A stretch of 64,000 nt of DNA from BOG-908 sp965198915 (GTDB lineage Bacteria; Pseudomonadota; Alphaproteobacteria; Acetobacterales; Acetobacteraceae), in the NCBI GenBank assembly GCA_965198915.1, contig CBDAQC010000004.1, forward strand, positions 862,997 through 926,996, given 5' to 3'. A model generated the notes under the pieces. It was not told the origin of the DNA and searched no databases. It saw only the letters and a list, made by a program, of their open reading frames with translations. Positions 25,681-34,812 of the stretch are shown one piece after another. Both the position numbers and the translations under genes were made by a program. Each line of letters opens with the position of its first letter. The stretch's first letter is position 1.

Positions 25681-26319
25681 ATGACTCAAAGCATATTGAC
25701 CGGTGCGTATCACGGGTATGCAAACTCATCTACTTTACCAGACAGTCGCCAATATGCCGCTTTGACTGAGCGTATGTCGTTGCCACCAACATCGTTCATG
25801 GTACTTCATTCAGGGGAGAGTGGTAGGGCGCTATATGAACGTTATGGCTACGATTTCGAGGTTTGGAAATGGTTCCGGCGCGAGGTCAACCACCACTATC
25901 CTAACATCCCGACCTGGACAACCTCGGTTGCGAGGGACGGTCGTATTCTCGCCAGTGTTCCTGAGCGTCGTGTTTACGAGATGTTGTGCTCGCTGTTGCC
26001 GGCAAGCGTTCGGGTTGAAGTGCACCCGCCCTTTGGACCCACGAATAGACGTAGGTGTGCTGACTTCCGGCTGACCGATCATAGCTCTACAAAACGAGTT
26101 CACATTGAAGTCGCAGGTATGATCTCGAAAGACGGTACACCACGCCTTCCTGCGGAGGCGAAGTATCGAAAAGACCTTGTCGTCAAACTGGAAGCTTATG
26201 CTGCAGCAAAGGAGAGCCCCCCTGTCTTGATCTTCATTGATGAGGTTTGCGGCGAGCCGAGCAAATTGCGCGCCAGACTTAACCAAGTCATTAACGAGCT
26301 CCAGGGATGCCAAGCATGA
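25681..26319 (+). CDS. Putative PD-(D/E)XK-fold nuclease-like protein
   Basis: A 212-residue protein. The middle has ERRVYEMLCSLLP (helix with Glu), VRVEVHPPFG, CADFRL (Asp), VHIEVAGMI (Glu) and then EAKYRKDLVVKLEAY followed by PPVLIFIDEV. This order of E-D-ExA-K/Y fits a restriction-endonuclease-like core in which the usual Lys of ExK is absent and a downstream K..K..Y helix follows, as in several small host-defence nucleases. Start at ATG 25681 (AAAGGA 9 bp upstream), not the longer frame at 25651. Its stop overlaps the next gene's start (ATGA), so the two are coupled. The fold is my inference from pattern only. Confidence 0.5.
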   Translation: MTQSILTGAYHGYANSSTLPDSRQYAALTERMSLPPTSFMVLHSGESGRALYERYGYDFEVWKWFRREVNHHYPNIPTWTTSVARDGRILASVPERRVYEMLCSLLPASVRVEVHPPFGPTNRRRCADFRLTDHSSTKRVHIEVAGMISKDGTPRLPAEAKYRKDLVVKLEAYAAAKESPPVLIFIDEVCGEPSKLRARLNQVINELQGCQA

Positions 26320-27095
26320 GTGTCTCGGGCAAGAGGTATACCCTTAGACTTTGCTCACTACTAACGACACCGAGTGGCTTCGGAGCTCGGGAGATCGTCG
26401 AATTGGCATGTCTCGATGTGAAACTACAAGGTAACGAGATCGATGTAGGGGTTTCTCGAATTTGGCGTTTTCGACCGAAAATACTATCCCTTCCACCGCC
26501 CGATATGATTGCAGGATTGACGTTATCAGATCTTCCGCCGAATGGTTGTTCGTGCAATCCCGACAAGATCCGGGCGATTTTTTCCGAGGGCGGCACTCCC
26601 GACGTGTTTGTCGCACATGGCGCATCTCCGTTAAGAGTGTTGTTGCCGGACAGCCTCACTTCGATCCGCCCCTGGATTTGCACACACAAAAATGCGCTTC
26701 AACTTCTGCCGGGCGCAAGTGGCTACACTCTGGAAGAACTGACAAGTTGGATTGAAGCCCGCCGAGGCAGCAACAAAGGGTCATTGGGGATTGAGACCGG
26801 CCGCGCTGGTCCACGCGTCCTACTTCTAAGCAGGTTATTCCGAGAACTGATTACAACTGCGACTCTGAACCAGCTATTGTTGTTCTCAAGCGTAATTTGC
26901 AAGCCGTTAAGCCCGCCACCATTGCCATCGGATAAGGTGGGCTGGACATTGTTGCCGGACGACGACTTACATTGGTTTGCGCAGCAAAATATCTCACTGC
27001 CTCTCGCCATCCGATCTTGTGCAAGACACGAGAAAGCGCGCCGGATCGCTACGGGCCGAACTGAGAATTTGAGGTTTAATCCTTCTTCCTTGTGA
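26316..27095 (+). CDS. Degenerate DnaQ/ExoX-like exonuclease-fold protein
   Basis: A 259-residue protein coupled to the nuclease-like gene upstream (ATGA). The pattern PDVFVAHGASPLRVLLP, then RPWICTHKNALQLLPGASGY and TLEELTSWI, mirrors the Exo III region and following segment of DEDDh exonucleases (VAHN..FDR.FL...PWLCT...A). The C-terminus GWTLLPDDDLHWFAQQN...HEKARR resembles the DUF3820-like tail of ExoX-type proteins. The catalytic Asp/Glu of the first motif (usually DxE) and the Asp after HN are not conserved, so it may bind nucleic acid without cutting. Alternative: an unrelated protein with chance similarity. Confidence 0.4.
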   Translation: MSVSGKRYTLRLCSLLTTPSGFGAREIVELACLDVKLQGNEIDVGVSRIWRFRPKILSLPPPDMIAGLTLSDLPPNGCSCNPDKIRAIFSEGGTPDVFVAHGASPLRVLLPDSLTSIRPWICTHKNALQLLPGASGYTLEELTSWIEARRGSNKGSLGIETGRAGPRVLLLSRLFRELITTATLNQLLLFSSVICKPLSPPPLPSDKVGWTLLPDDDLHWFAQQNISLPLAIRSCARHEKARRIATGRTENLRFNPSSL

Positions 27096-27181
27096 TCCTC
27101 GGCAAACATTAGTGTAGCTTGGTGCTTCCAACAAGACCTACACCGAGCCTAAAATTTTGCAACCTTTGAAAGGATACAGTA

Positions 27182-28384
27182 ATGACATCTAAGTCTGAAA
27201 GCTTACTCACAATTCGGGGGCTTGATGCCTCCAAGGCTTATTCAACGATCCAAGACGGGCTCGGAGCGATCAATGACGCTATCGAGGCCGGAAATCAAGA
27301 CGATCGAGATCTCCTGACTATGTGCGCAGCGTGGTTTGTCATTTGGCGCCAGTTATATGCGCTATCGGAGAACGGAGATCGTACTAAGGATAGCGACAGT
27401 AAAGATCGATCCCCCGGATATCTTCGACGGCAGGCTGAGTCGATGATCGACGAGATTTCGGCTATTCCGTCTAGGACTATCAATGGCCATCAAGGAAAGG
27501 CGGTGGTCTACCTTGCTTGGCACTTCCAAAACTTGGCTCAAGAAGCGGAGCCTTTGTCCAACAGGTTAGCCCTGGCATTGGCAATCGATTTACTCGGTTT
27601 TCAGGCGCCACCTTCTCTCGGCCCCTATAGAGAAACGCTTTTCGCGAGACTGACCGCGGTGTCTGGTCGACCTGAGCTTCTTGGCGAGATGATTGATGAT
27701 CAAGTTCGCCAAGCGGCAAAGGACCGTTCAACCACGTCGACACCACCAACTGCGCGACGTATTCCGGCTTTCCTAATTGGCTGGGCGTTTCCGTTTAAGA
27801 TGTTCACGCATTCTTTCTGGGCAAATAAATCCCTGGACGGTCTCGAAGATGCAGGGAAAATCGGCCAAGGCGATCGTCGCCCTAATGGTATATGGAGTAA
27901 GGAAAAGAGGTTACCGAACAAGGTCTTCACCCCAAAAGAGGGTGCAATCATCGCAGGTATCGTCGCTGCTGTTGCTCTTCGTCTGGCTGAAAGTTCGTCC
28001 AATTGCCGACCAGAAATACGTAGCATTTCCGCATCTACCACCCAGAAATCAAGGCTGGATCAAGCAGCCGATCTCATCATTCGATCTGGGTTGAGTGTAA
28101 GTAACGTCTTCTGTGTCTTGTCAAATGAGGAGCTGATTGACATTGTCGGGTGTGACCGGCGGAGAACGGCTTTCCAGCAGATCGAGAGCGTTTTGGCTAT
28201 AATCGAATTCAACGCCTTCGACTTGGCGGTTCATGTTTTCAGAAGATCCGGGAAGCATTGGTCGCTTGAGACGCTCTCTGAGCCTGATGAATTACTTGAG
28301 CTACCAGGTTTGGATATGAGTATCCCCCTAGGCGAGATTTACAGATTCGTGGGAAACAAAGAGAACAACTCAGCTGAATTTTAG
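27182..28384 (+). CDS. Hypothetical protein, 400 aa
   Basis: Unrecognised soluble protein. Start at ATG 27182 with AAAGGA 7 bp upstream. Mostly helical N-terminal half (RDLLTMCAAWFVIWRQLYAL, then LALALAIDLLGF). A short hydrophobic helix GAIIAGIVAAVALRLAES lies near residue 260, and a C-terminal region reads VLSNEELIDIVGCDRRRTA. It lies 86 bp after the exonuclease-like gene, in the same direction, and may belong to the same accessory unit. Codon use is less GC-rich than neighbouring chromosomal genes. Confidence 0.55.
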   Translation: MTSKSESLLTIRGLDASKAYSTIQDGLGAINDAIEAGNQDDRDLLTMCAAWFVIWRQLYALSENGDRTKDSDSKDRSPGYLRRQAESMIDEISAIPSRTINGHQGKAVVYLAWHFQNLAQEAEPLSNRLALALAIDLLGFQAPPSLGPYRETLFARLTAVSGRPELLGEMIDDQVRQAAKDRSTTSTPPTARRIPAFLIGWAFPFKMFTHSFWANKSLDGLEDAGKIGQGDRRPNGIWSKEKRLPNKVFTPKEGAIIAGIVAAVALRLAESSSNCRPEIRSISASTTQKSRLDQAADLIIRSGLSVSNVFCVLSNEELIDIVGCDRRRTAFQQIESVLAIIEFNAFDLAVHVFRRSGKHWSLETLSEPDELLELPGLDMSIPLGEIYRFVGNKENNSAEF

Positions 28385-29296
28385 CTAGCCTCAACTGCGC
28401 TGGTCGGTCGGCGTCGCGAAGCCGATTCATGGGTGCCCCTAAGAAATCACGGAGCGGCCAACGCGGGCGGTTGTTGCCGGCCGGTAGACCAAAGGTCCTC
28501 CCGGTCAAAATCCAGTTGCTCGCCTTTCATCAAGCTAGCGCTACGTGAGCGATAACCCGCGCGAGGAACGAGCAGGGTTTATCGCCGCACAAGGTGCGGA
28601 GATTGGGGTCGTATTCTCCGCACGCAGGGGGAACAGCATCGCTTCGAGGACTGCAGCGATGTCTCAAGGCTTAGCGAGCTCTGGCTGGGATGCGAACGGG
28701 CTGGCCCAGCCCAGGCCGAACACCTACCCGGCGGCCTCCATGGGCAACGTGCGCCCATGGACCGTGGTCACGCAAATCGCTGGTGCATCCAGCTTACGGG
28801 GATTAGCCGCTTGGAGGGTTCACCTTGGATCGGCGGCCCGTCGTTGCAGCTAGGCCACCGCATACTGCGCGACGTTTGAGTTTCCCACCGCGGCAAGGAA
28901 TCGCAAGTCAGCTGGCAGCTGGTGAGCATGAGAAAGCAGGCATTGATATTGATCCGCTTGCCGCCGGCTATCGACCCAACGCGACATCCGCCCGAGCAGC
29001 GGCGATGACTAGGGTTGGCCGGGAGCGGACGGTTCACTCTGGAGCGAATAGGGGCGGAGAGCGGACGCTCATGGCTTGCTCGTCTCCGGGGGCTTTCGAC
29101 CCAGTCGACTTTCAAGCAGCGGTCGGGTCGTTCTCCAGTGCAGTCGAATGCCGCGGGCGTGGGGCTTCCGTTCCGACAGTTGCGGTGCGATATGTGAAGC
29201 TCAGGCGGCTTCCGTCCCTTGGGACGACGCCCGCGTCGCCGTCTTCGAAGCCGGAACTTTTATACTGACACTCTCATGTGCTCGAGGTCAAAAGAT
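28385..29296. other. Gene-poor stretch
   Basis: Several short frames, none with a family match or convincing ribosome-binding site. GGGAGCGGACG at 29021-29031 and AGCGGACGCTC at about 29060 echo the repeat at 13968. The sequence looks like eroded coding or intergenic DNA. Confidence 0.4.
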
Positions 29297-30304
29297 ATGA
29301 GGTTAGCGACTTTGCAGATGATAGCTTCCACTAAAGAAATCTGGCGTTTCCTGTACCTGAGTTATTGTAGTAAATCTAAAACGCCACAAAAGATGCCTAT
29401 CTACTTTATCGTAATGGTCGAAACCTTCTGTGCGACCTCAACTAATGCGGCAGTTGCTGAGCAAAGCGACAGCTCAAGCGTATCTCCAGAACTCATCAAA
29501 TCGGTCGCAGATCTTCTGAGAGCGGCAGGTCGTGTGGAGGATAAATCGCTCCTATCATCAGAGAGATTACACGGTCTAGCTGCAGTTCTAGGTTCTATTG
29601 CTTGGCCGGTGGCTCTAATTATCAGTGTTACGTTATTTAGGGGGGAGTTGCGGAGTCTGATTAAGAGAGTAAAGAAGTTTGGTTTTGCGGGCACCAGCTT
29701 AGAGGCCGAAGAGGAAGTCCAAAAACAGGTTGAGGCATCGGCGGCGGCGGTTCTTTCATCTCCCGCTAATGAGCCGCCCGCGACGATCACAAGCGATGAC
29801 ATCAGAAGAGCCGCCGAAGTCGGAGTTTTATCCTCAGGCCTGAGCCCCGAGTCTATCCGCGCGCAAATCGACCAGATTTCCGCTGAGTACGAAGGTGTCA
29901 GGGCCCAGATGCCATCGGGCCCTGCTCGAACCAAGCAAATGGGGGCTGTTATGGCGAAGATGCGGACCCTAGCTCGCGCCGTTTTCCCTTACCGACACGA
30001 ACTCATGGGCAGCCCGTCACCGGGGCAAAGGCTGTTTGCAATTGCAGCCCTCCAACTAGTGCCGGACTATAATCTATTAGATTGGTTGGCAACTTCTGTG
30101 AGTAAGGAAGTGCCTTACATACAGTTTCAAGCACTTAACGCATTGATGACTGCTGTGCGCAATGCTGGTCCGGACATGAAATCTGCCTTAATGCGAGCAC
30201 TAGATAAGGCTAAATCGAGCTTGTCTTTAACCGATCCCGACCCTAGCCGACGGAACCTCGCGCTGGCCATAGAGGCCGAAATAGCTCGGATTCCAGATCG
30301 CTAA
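29297..30304 (+). CDS. Membrane-anchored hypothetical protein
   Basis: A 335-residue protein, unrecognised. An N-terminal hydrophobic segment (MPIYFIVMVETFCATST, starting at 29393) and a second one (GLAAVLGSIAWPVALIISVT) flank a short loop, followed by a basic stretch (RSLIKRVKKFGF) and a long cytoplasmic-type helical domain with EEEVQKQVEASAAAV. The C-terminal half has HEAT-like helices (GQRLFAIAALQLVPDYNLLD). Start 29297 is chosen for GAGG 9 bp upstream; 29393 is an alternative giving a cleaner signal peptide. Low GC, separate from the preceding gene by about 0.9 kb. Confidence 0.55.
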   Translation: MRLATLQMIASTKEIWRFLYLSYCSKSKTPQKMPIYFIVMVETFCATSTNAAVAEQSDSSSVSPELIKSVADLLRAAGRVEDKSLLSSERLHGLAAVLGSIAWPVALIISVTLFRGELRSLIKRVKKFGFAGTSLEAEEEVQKQVEASAAAVLSSPANEPPATITSDDIRRAAEVGVLSSGLSPESIRAQIDQISAEYEGVRAQMPSGPARTKQMGAVMAKMRTLARAVFPYRHELMGSPSPGQRLFAIAALQLVPDYNLLDWLATSVSKEVPYIQFQALNALMTAVRNAGPDMKSALMRALDKAKSSLSLTDPDPSRRNLALAIEAEIARIPDR

Positions 30305-31107
30305 TTGTAGTCTGAGCAGTGCCAGCATTCTCATGCAACGCCGATTAAGCCACTCGGCAAGCTTTTGCATACTCTCCTTCAAACGAGACTGTCATCTTCC
30401 TAACTGCCGGTCGATCCTTCTGCGGTTACGTCCGCTTTACGGCAACCTGCAGCATTTGTGCAGCGACCGGCATTGGCGCATACCTGCCGAAGTCACCCAG
30501 TTGCCCATGTTACCGCTTCCCACTCATCTCGGTAGATTGCGGGGTGCTTGCGGTGTGTGCTCGTCGCAGACTGCCTGGTGCGCCTTTTCGGCCGATGTGG
30601 GGATGTGGGCGCGACGGACTGTGTTTGGTAGCTTGGTAGGCCCGGCTAATTGGCCGACGCGCGATGACGCATCCAACGACACCGGCAGTCTGGGATCCTA
30701 GCTAGAGTTGGGCTTCCTCCCAAAAGAAGCGTGACACCACGACATGGCGGTAAAGGGAAACAATGACGTGGAGAGGTCGATGGGACAGCGCCGCCAAGAT
30801 GTCACCCAGGCCGCGCTTCGTAGCCCAGACATTCCTCGGTCCTCTTTTTTGAGATCGCGGTTAATGCCTCAAAGGCTCGATCACGTAGCCCGTCAAGACT
30901 CCAAGGGCGCTCAGGTCCTGAGCAAGGGATTGCCTCCAAAACTAGAGGACCGTCTCTGCGGACCCTAGCGACTCGGTAGGTCGCGGCTGTGGCCATAGCA
31001 CCAGAGACTTATCCAGCGAGTGGTTCCGCCGTGGTTCCGAGAACCGCTATCCCATCCACGGAACCAAAGTCTTCATCAGTTAAGTCGTTGTTTTTGTTGT
31101 CAAAAAC
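30305..31107. other. Gene-poor stretch left of the attachment site
   Basis: Holds no clearly supported gene except a possible 64-residue minus-strand frame at 30802-30996. By the orientation of the tRNA fragment at 31108-31152, this side should be host sequence flanking the integrated element. Confidence 0.4.
30802..30996 (-). CDS. Small ORF of unknown function
   Basis: A 64-residue frame (MATAATYRVARVRRDGPLVL at the start, WSLDGLRDRAFEALTAISKK near the end) with a plausible amphipathic C-terminal helix. No ribosome-binding site or family match is evident. It could be the 3' part of a decayed gene. Confidence 0.2.
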   Translation of the reverse strand: MATAATYRVARVRRDGPLVLEAIPCSGPERPWSLDGLRDRAFEALTAISKKRTEECLGYEARPG

Positions 31108-31152
31108 TGGAGCGGGCGAAGGGATTCGAACCCTCGACCCCAACCTTGGCAA
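31108..31152 (-). other. tRNA-Gly(GCC) 3' fragment = attachment-site core
   Basis: On the minus strand this 45-bp stretch runs from the anticodon loop (TTGCCAAGG) through the T arm (GGGTTCGAATCCC) and acceptor strand to CGCTCCA. The 5' half of the tRNA is missing: upstream of TTGCC the sequence diverges at once. A fragment starting exactly at the anticodon loop next to a P4-type integrase is the usual att core left after tRNA integration. Orientation puts element DNA to the right and host DNA to the left; the intact tRNA-Gly should be at the other end, beyond this window. Confidence 0.85.
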
Positions 31153-31284
31153 TCGGACCAGGCCACATTTCCGGCCGCATCTTATTCTATCCCAGAGCCC
31201 TCTAAAGCCCTCAAATAACAAGGCTTTTCTTGCGGCCGTCCATGCCCTGAATATCCTCTTCATACCCCGCGAAACGCCTTCTGC

Positions 31285-31596
31285 TGCTTCCCCCGAGCTT
31301 CCCCGCCATCTGCCAGGGTATTCGGGGAAGCAAAATGCCGATTTTCGCAATGAAAGCAGGGCGATAGCGGGATCCCAATTCTCGACCAGGGGGGAGCAGA
31401 ACGGCCACAACCCACGAACATTCGACCCGAACACATCGGATCGAGCAAAAAAGTCCAACCTTCGCAATGGCTTGTCCCCGCGGTGGATGAGCCAACCAAG
31501 TTTTTTTGCTCGTCGGGAGTGCTCCGCTGCCTTCCCAAGACGTCTCCGTGCTTCCCCGGCACGCCCACAGCAACCTTGGGAAGCACGAGGGAAGCA
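31285..31596. promoter_or_regulatory. Cluster of integrase arm-type repeats
   Basis: The 8-9 bp word GGGGAAGCA or its inverse occurs six times between the att core and the integrase gene: TGCTTCCCC 31285-31293, AGCTTCCCC 31296-31304, GGGGAAGCA 31324-31332, TGCTTCCCC 31549-31557, GGGAAGCA 31578-31585 and 31589-31596. Pairs have an 11-bp step. This is the layout of arm-type sites bound by the N-terminal domain of tyrosine integrases. They also lie in the integrase promoter, so they may mediate autoregulation. Confidence 0.7.
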
Positions 31597-31637
31597 AATG
31601 TCGAAATAGCGTTTCAAATACAGGAGGTTATTGACAC

Positions 31638-32993
31638 ATGGGAAAACTGACCAAGCGCGCTATTGAGGCGCTGAGAGCACAACCCAACAAAGATGTGTTT
31701 GCATGGGATGGCGAGCTGCGAGGCTTTGGCGTCCGCGTCAAACCTTCAGGCGCCAAGACGTTCATCATCCAATATCGGAACATCGAAGGGCGTACCCGGC
31801 GGCTGGTGCTCGGCCAATTCGGCGCGCTGACGCCCGAGATGGCGCGTATCTCCGCGCAGAAGAAGCTGGCGGAAGTCGCTGGCGGCGGTGATCCATCTGC
31901 CGAGCGGCATGCCATTCGGGAAGGCCTCACCGTAGCAGAAGTCTGCGACTGGTATCTCGATGAAGCAGGGTCCGGCCGCCTGCTTGGTCGGAATCGTCGC
32001 CCCATCAAGGCTTCGAGCGTCGCGATGGACCGCAGCCGGATCGAGGTTCACATCAAACCGCTGCTGGGGCCACGCCTCGTTAGCCGTCTGACCCTCCGCG
32101 ACATCGAGGAGATGCAGGCCGACATTGCTGCCGGAAAGTCGGCGCGAGGCAAGAGGGCGAAGGGCCGCGGCGGACGTTCAACGGGCGGTTCTGGTGTTGC
32201 GGGGCGGACCATCGGCACCTTCCGGGCGTTACTCGGGCATGCGGCGCGTCTCGGTTTCATCGAGAAGAATCCGGCGCTCGGTGTTCGCCAAATCGCCGTA
32301 CGCAAAATGAAGCGGCGGCTGAATGCTGACGAGTTGCGGCACCTGGGCAAGGTGATGCGGGACGCTATGGTTGCGGGCGAGCATCCGACGGCGCTGGGCG
32401 CCATAAGACTGCTCCTGCTCACCGGCTTTCGGCGGATGGAGGTGCTTGGTCTCGAGCGCGTGTGGTTCAAACCGCACGATCGGGCGATCCACTTTCCTGA
32501 TACCAAGAGCGGCGAGCAGATCCGAGTGATCGGCGGCGCGGCGATGCAATGCATCGACAACCAACCCGTCCACGAGCAGTCGCCATATTTGTTTCCTGCT
32601 GATGTTGGCGATGGGCACTTCATCGGGGTTGTCAGGGTACTCGATCGAGTTTGCGCCAAGGCAAATCTTACAGGGGTCACCCCACATGTCCTCCGCCACA
32701 CCTTTGCGAGTGTTGCTGGTGACCTCGGGTTCTCGGAACTCACGATCGCCGGATTGCTCGGGCATGCTGCGCGCGGTGTCACGCAGGGATATGTTCATCT
32801 CGACGCGGCCCTGGCCGTCGCGGCGGACCGGGTCTCAGCGGAGATAGCCAAGCTGCTGGACGGCGAGAGCAAGAGCGACCCGCGGCCGGCGTCTCCCAGG
32901 CGCAAACGGCCGCGCGCCCACGCTAACGCGGCCGCGTCTCGTGGGCCTTCCGCGGACGATGGCGATCTCCGCCCGCAACCGGTCTCGGTTTGA
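31638..32993 (+). CDS. int: Tyrosine recombinase/integrase (P4-type)
   Basis: A 451-residue site-specific recombinase. The N-terminal DUF4102-like arm-binding domain (DVFAWDGELRGFGVRVKPSG) is followed by a core-binding SAM-like domain (about 95-200) and the catalytic domain: Arg in LLTGFRRMEVL, Lys in DTKSGEQIRV, HVLRH (His-x-x-Arg), GHAARG (His) and the nucleophile in GYVHLD. All catalytic residues are present, so it should be active. It sits 485 bp from the tRNA-Gly att core with arm repeats between, and reads into the element. The basic, Pro-rich tail after residue 420 is unusual but short. Confidence 0.95.
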   Translation: MGKLTKRAIEALRAQPNKDVFAWDGELRGFGVRVKPSGAKTFIIQYRNIEGRTRRLVLGQFGALTPEMARISAQKKLAEVAGGGDPSAERHAIREGLTVAEVCDWYLDEAGSGRLLGRNRRPIKASSVAMDRSRIEVHIKPLLGPRLVSRLTLRDIEEMQADIAAGKSARGKRAKGRGGRSTGGSGVAGRTIGTFRALLGHAARLGFIEKNPALGVRQIAVRKMKRRLNADELRHLGKVMRDAMVAGEHPTALGAIRLLLLTGFRRMEVLGLERVWFKPHDRAIHFPDTKSGEQIRVIGGAAMQCIDNQPVHEQSPYLFPADVGDGHFIGVVRVLDRVCAKANLTGVTPHVLRHTFASVAGDLGFSELTIAGLLGHAARGVTQGYVHLDAALAVAADRVSAEIAKLLDGESKSDPRPASPRRKRPRAHANAAASRGPSADDGDLRPQPVSV

Positions 32994-33236
32994 TGCCCCG
33001 GAGCAGCGAATACCCGTAGATCCGGGCGCAGGGCCGGGCAGATCGCGAAATGGGGCAGCGGCCTGGCCGTGCGTCTGCCCCCTGCCGCGTTGAGCACCCA
33101 GCCGTCTCTATCGCTTCTGCCCTCGGTAATGACGCTGCCTTGCTCGGCGAGCCCCAACTCCTGCCAAAACGCCCTGCTAGCCATTTTGTAAGCTTCGCGC
33201 TACATTGTGGCCTCTATAGCATCACGAAGGTATCAA

Positions 33237-33572
33237 TTGCCGACCCCTCACACCCCGTCCTCCGCCGTTCGGCGCGCCTTGCACAAGCTCGGCGCCGACA
33301 TCCGCGACGCCCGTCGGCGCCGGGGGCTACCTATGGCTGTCGTCGCCGAACGCGCGTTCACGTCACGCTCGACCCTGCAGAGGGTCGAGGCGGGGGACGC
33401 TAACGTCAGCATCGGGATCTATGCTGGCGTTCTCCAGGCTCTTGGCATGCTCGAAGGTCTCGGAAACCTCGCCGACATCGGCAACGATCCCACCGGACAG
33501 GTGCTGGCGAGTGCGGCACTGCCCAAACGTGTCCACCTCGCTCCGCCTCCCGCAGGACCGCGGAATGGCTGA
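33237..33572 (+). CDS. hipB: XRE-family HTH antitoxin (HipB-like)
   Basis: A 111-residue DNA-binding antitoxin. The XRE helix-turn-helix reads LGADIRDARRRRGLPMAVVA, then FTSRSTLQRVEAGD and VSIGIYAGVLQALGM. No ATG fits: TTG 33237 has GAAGG 7 bp upstream and is chosen; GTG 33207 is the alternative. Its end overlaps hipA by 8 bp, the usual hipBA arrangement; HipB is expected to repress the operon and neutralise HipA. Confidence 0.85.
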   Translation: MPTPHTPSSAVRRALHKLGADIRDARRRRGLPMAVVAERAFTSRSTLQRVEAGDANVSIGIYAGVLQALGMLEGLGNLADIGNDPTGQVLASAALPKRVHLAPPPAGPRNG

Positions 33573-34812
33573 TTTCGAGGTCCATCTCGATCTGGACGGT
33601 CAAGTGCTGCCGGTCGGATTGGCGCGGAGCAACCGCGTTCGAGGCGGCGAGACGGTCCTGTTCGAATACGATGACAGATGGCTTGCCCGTCCGGACCGGT
33701 TCTCGCTCGAGCCCGCTCTGCGTTTGACGCGCGGCGTCTTCGCGCCGCCTGCCGGGCTGGCGACGTTCGGATCAATTGGCGATTCGGCGCCGGATAGCTG
33801 GGGCCGGCGGCTGATGCAACGCGCGGAGCGCCGGCGTGCCCGGCGGGAAGGCCGCACCGTTCGCAGCCTGACCGAGAGTGACTATCTCCTCGGTGTCGCC
33901 GACGTGGCGCGGCTCGGCGCGCTGCGCTTCCGGCATGTTGGGGGCACCGACTTTCAAGCGCCGATTCACGCCGGCGTGCCCACGCTGATCGAACTCGAAC
34001 GACTGCAACAGATCACCGAACGCATTCTCCGCGACGAGGAGACGGACGAAGATCTGCAGATGATCTTCGCACCTGGATCATCGTTAGGTGGCGCGCGTCC
34101 CAAAGCGTCGCTCATCGATCGGGACGGTCGGCTGTCGATCGCCAAATTTCCGAAGGACACCGATGAATACAGCGTCGAAACCTGGGAGGAGGTCGCGCTG
34201 CGGCTGGCAAGACGGGCCGGCATCGTCACGCCGCACCATCAGCTGATCGAGGTCGCGGGAAAGGCGGTTCTGCTGTCGCGACGCTTTGATCGTTCGGGTG
34301 CGATCCGAATCCCGTTCCTGTCGGCGATGGCGATGACCGGCGCCAAGGACGGGGAGCGAGGCAGCTATCCCGAACTGGTCGATGCGCTCGCCGAGCATGG
34401 CGCTCAGGGAAAGACGGACGCGCAGGCGTTGTACCGGCGTGTTGTTTTCAACGTGCTGATCTCCAATATCGATGATCACCTGCGTAACCATGGCTTCCTG
34501 TGGCTCGGCCGCACCGGTTGGTCGCTTTCTCCCGCTTATGACCTCAATCCAGTTCCGACCGATCTCAAAGAGAGGGTGCTGACGACGAATATCGATCTCG
34601 ATGAAGGAACCTGTTCGATCGATCTCTTGGAAGCCGCTTCAGCCTATTACGCGCTGACGTTAGTTCAGGCGCGGGGGATCATCAAAGAGGTCGCGCGGGC
34701 AACCGCCCTATGGCGGGACGCGGCGAGAGAGGTCGGCGCGCGTGCCGCCGAAATCTCCCGCATGGCAAGCGCCTTCGAGCACACCGAACTCCAACAGGGG
34801 CTGGCGCTCTGA
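33565..34812 (+). CDS. hipA: HipA-family serine/threonine kinase toxin
   Basis: A 415-residue HipA kinase; E. coli HipA phosphorylates glutamyl-tRNA synthetase and induces dormancy. N-terminal HipA domain with GSIGDSAPDSWGRRLMQR; the Gly-rich P-loop GSSLGGARPKASL with the autophosphorylated Ser region; ISNIDDHLRNHGF with catalytic Asp and Asn; and LSPAYDLNP as the metal-binding DFG-like motif. All are intact. Starts at ATG 33565 inside the end of hipB; the longer frame from 33421 reads through the antitoxin and is not used. First cargo module after the integrase. Confidence 0.93.
   Translation: MADFEVHLDLDGQVLPVGLARSNRVRGGETVLFEYDDRWLARPDRFSLEPALRLTRGVFAPPAGLATFGSIGDSAPDSWGRRLMQRAERRRARREGRTVRSLTESDYLLGVADVARLGALRFRHVGGTDFQAPIHAGVPTLIELERLQQITERILRDEETDEDLQMIFAPGSSLGGARPKASLIDRDGRLSIAKFPKDTDEYSVETWEEVALRLARRAGIVTPHHQLIEVAGKAVLLSRRFDRSGAIRIPFLSAMAMTGAKDGERGSYPELVDALAEHGAQGKTDAQALYRRVVFNVLISNIDDHLRNHGFLWLGRTGWSLSPAYDLNPVPTDLKERVLTTNIDLDEGTCSIDLLEAASAYYALTLVQARGIIKEVARATALWRDAAREVGARAAEISRMASAFEHTELQQGLAL

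Noticed and set aside
28545..28853. 102-aa ORF in the gap after the 400-aa gene
   Set aside because: Composition of random GC-rich DNA and no ribosome-binding site or domain pattern.
31108..31152. Functional tRNA-Gly gene
   Set aside because: The acceptor, D arm and first half of the anticodon stem are missing; only the 3' half is present.
31020..31205. ORF containing FEPSTPTLAIG next to the integrase
   Set aside because: A well-known artefact of translating the tRNA-Gly 3' end; the DNA is the att core.
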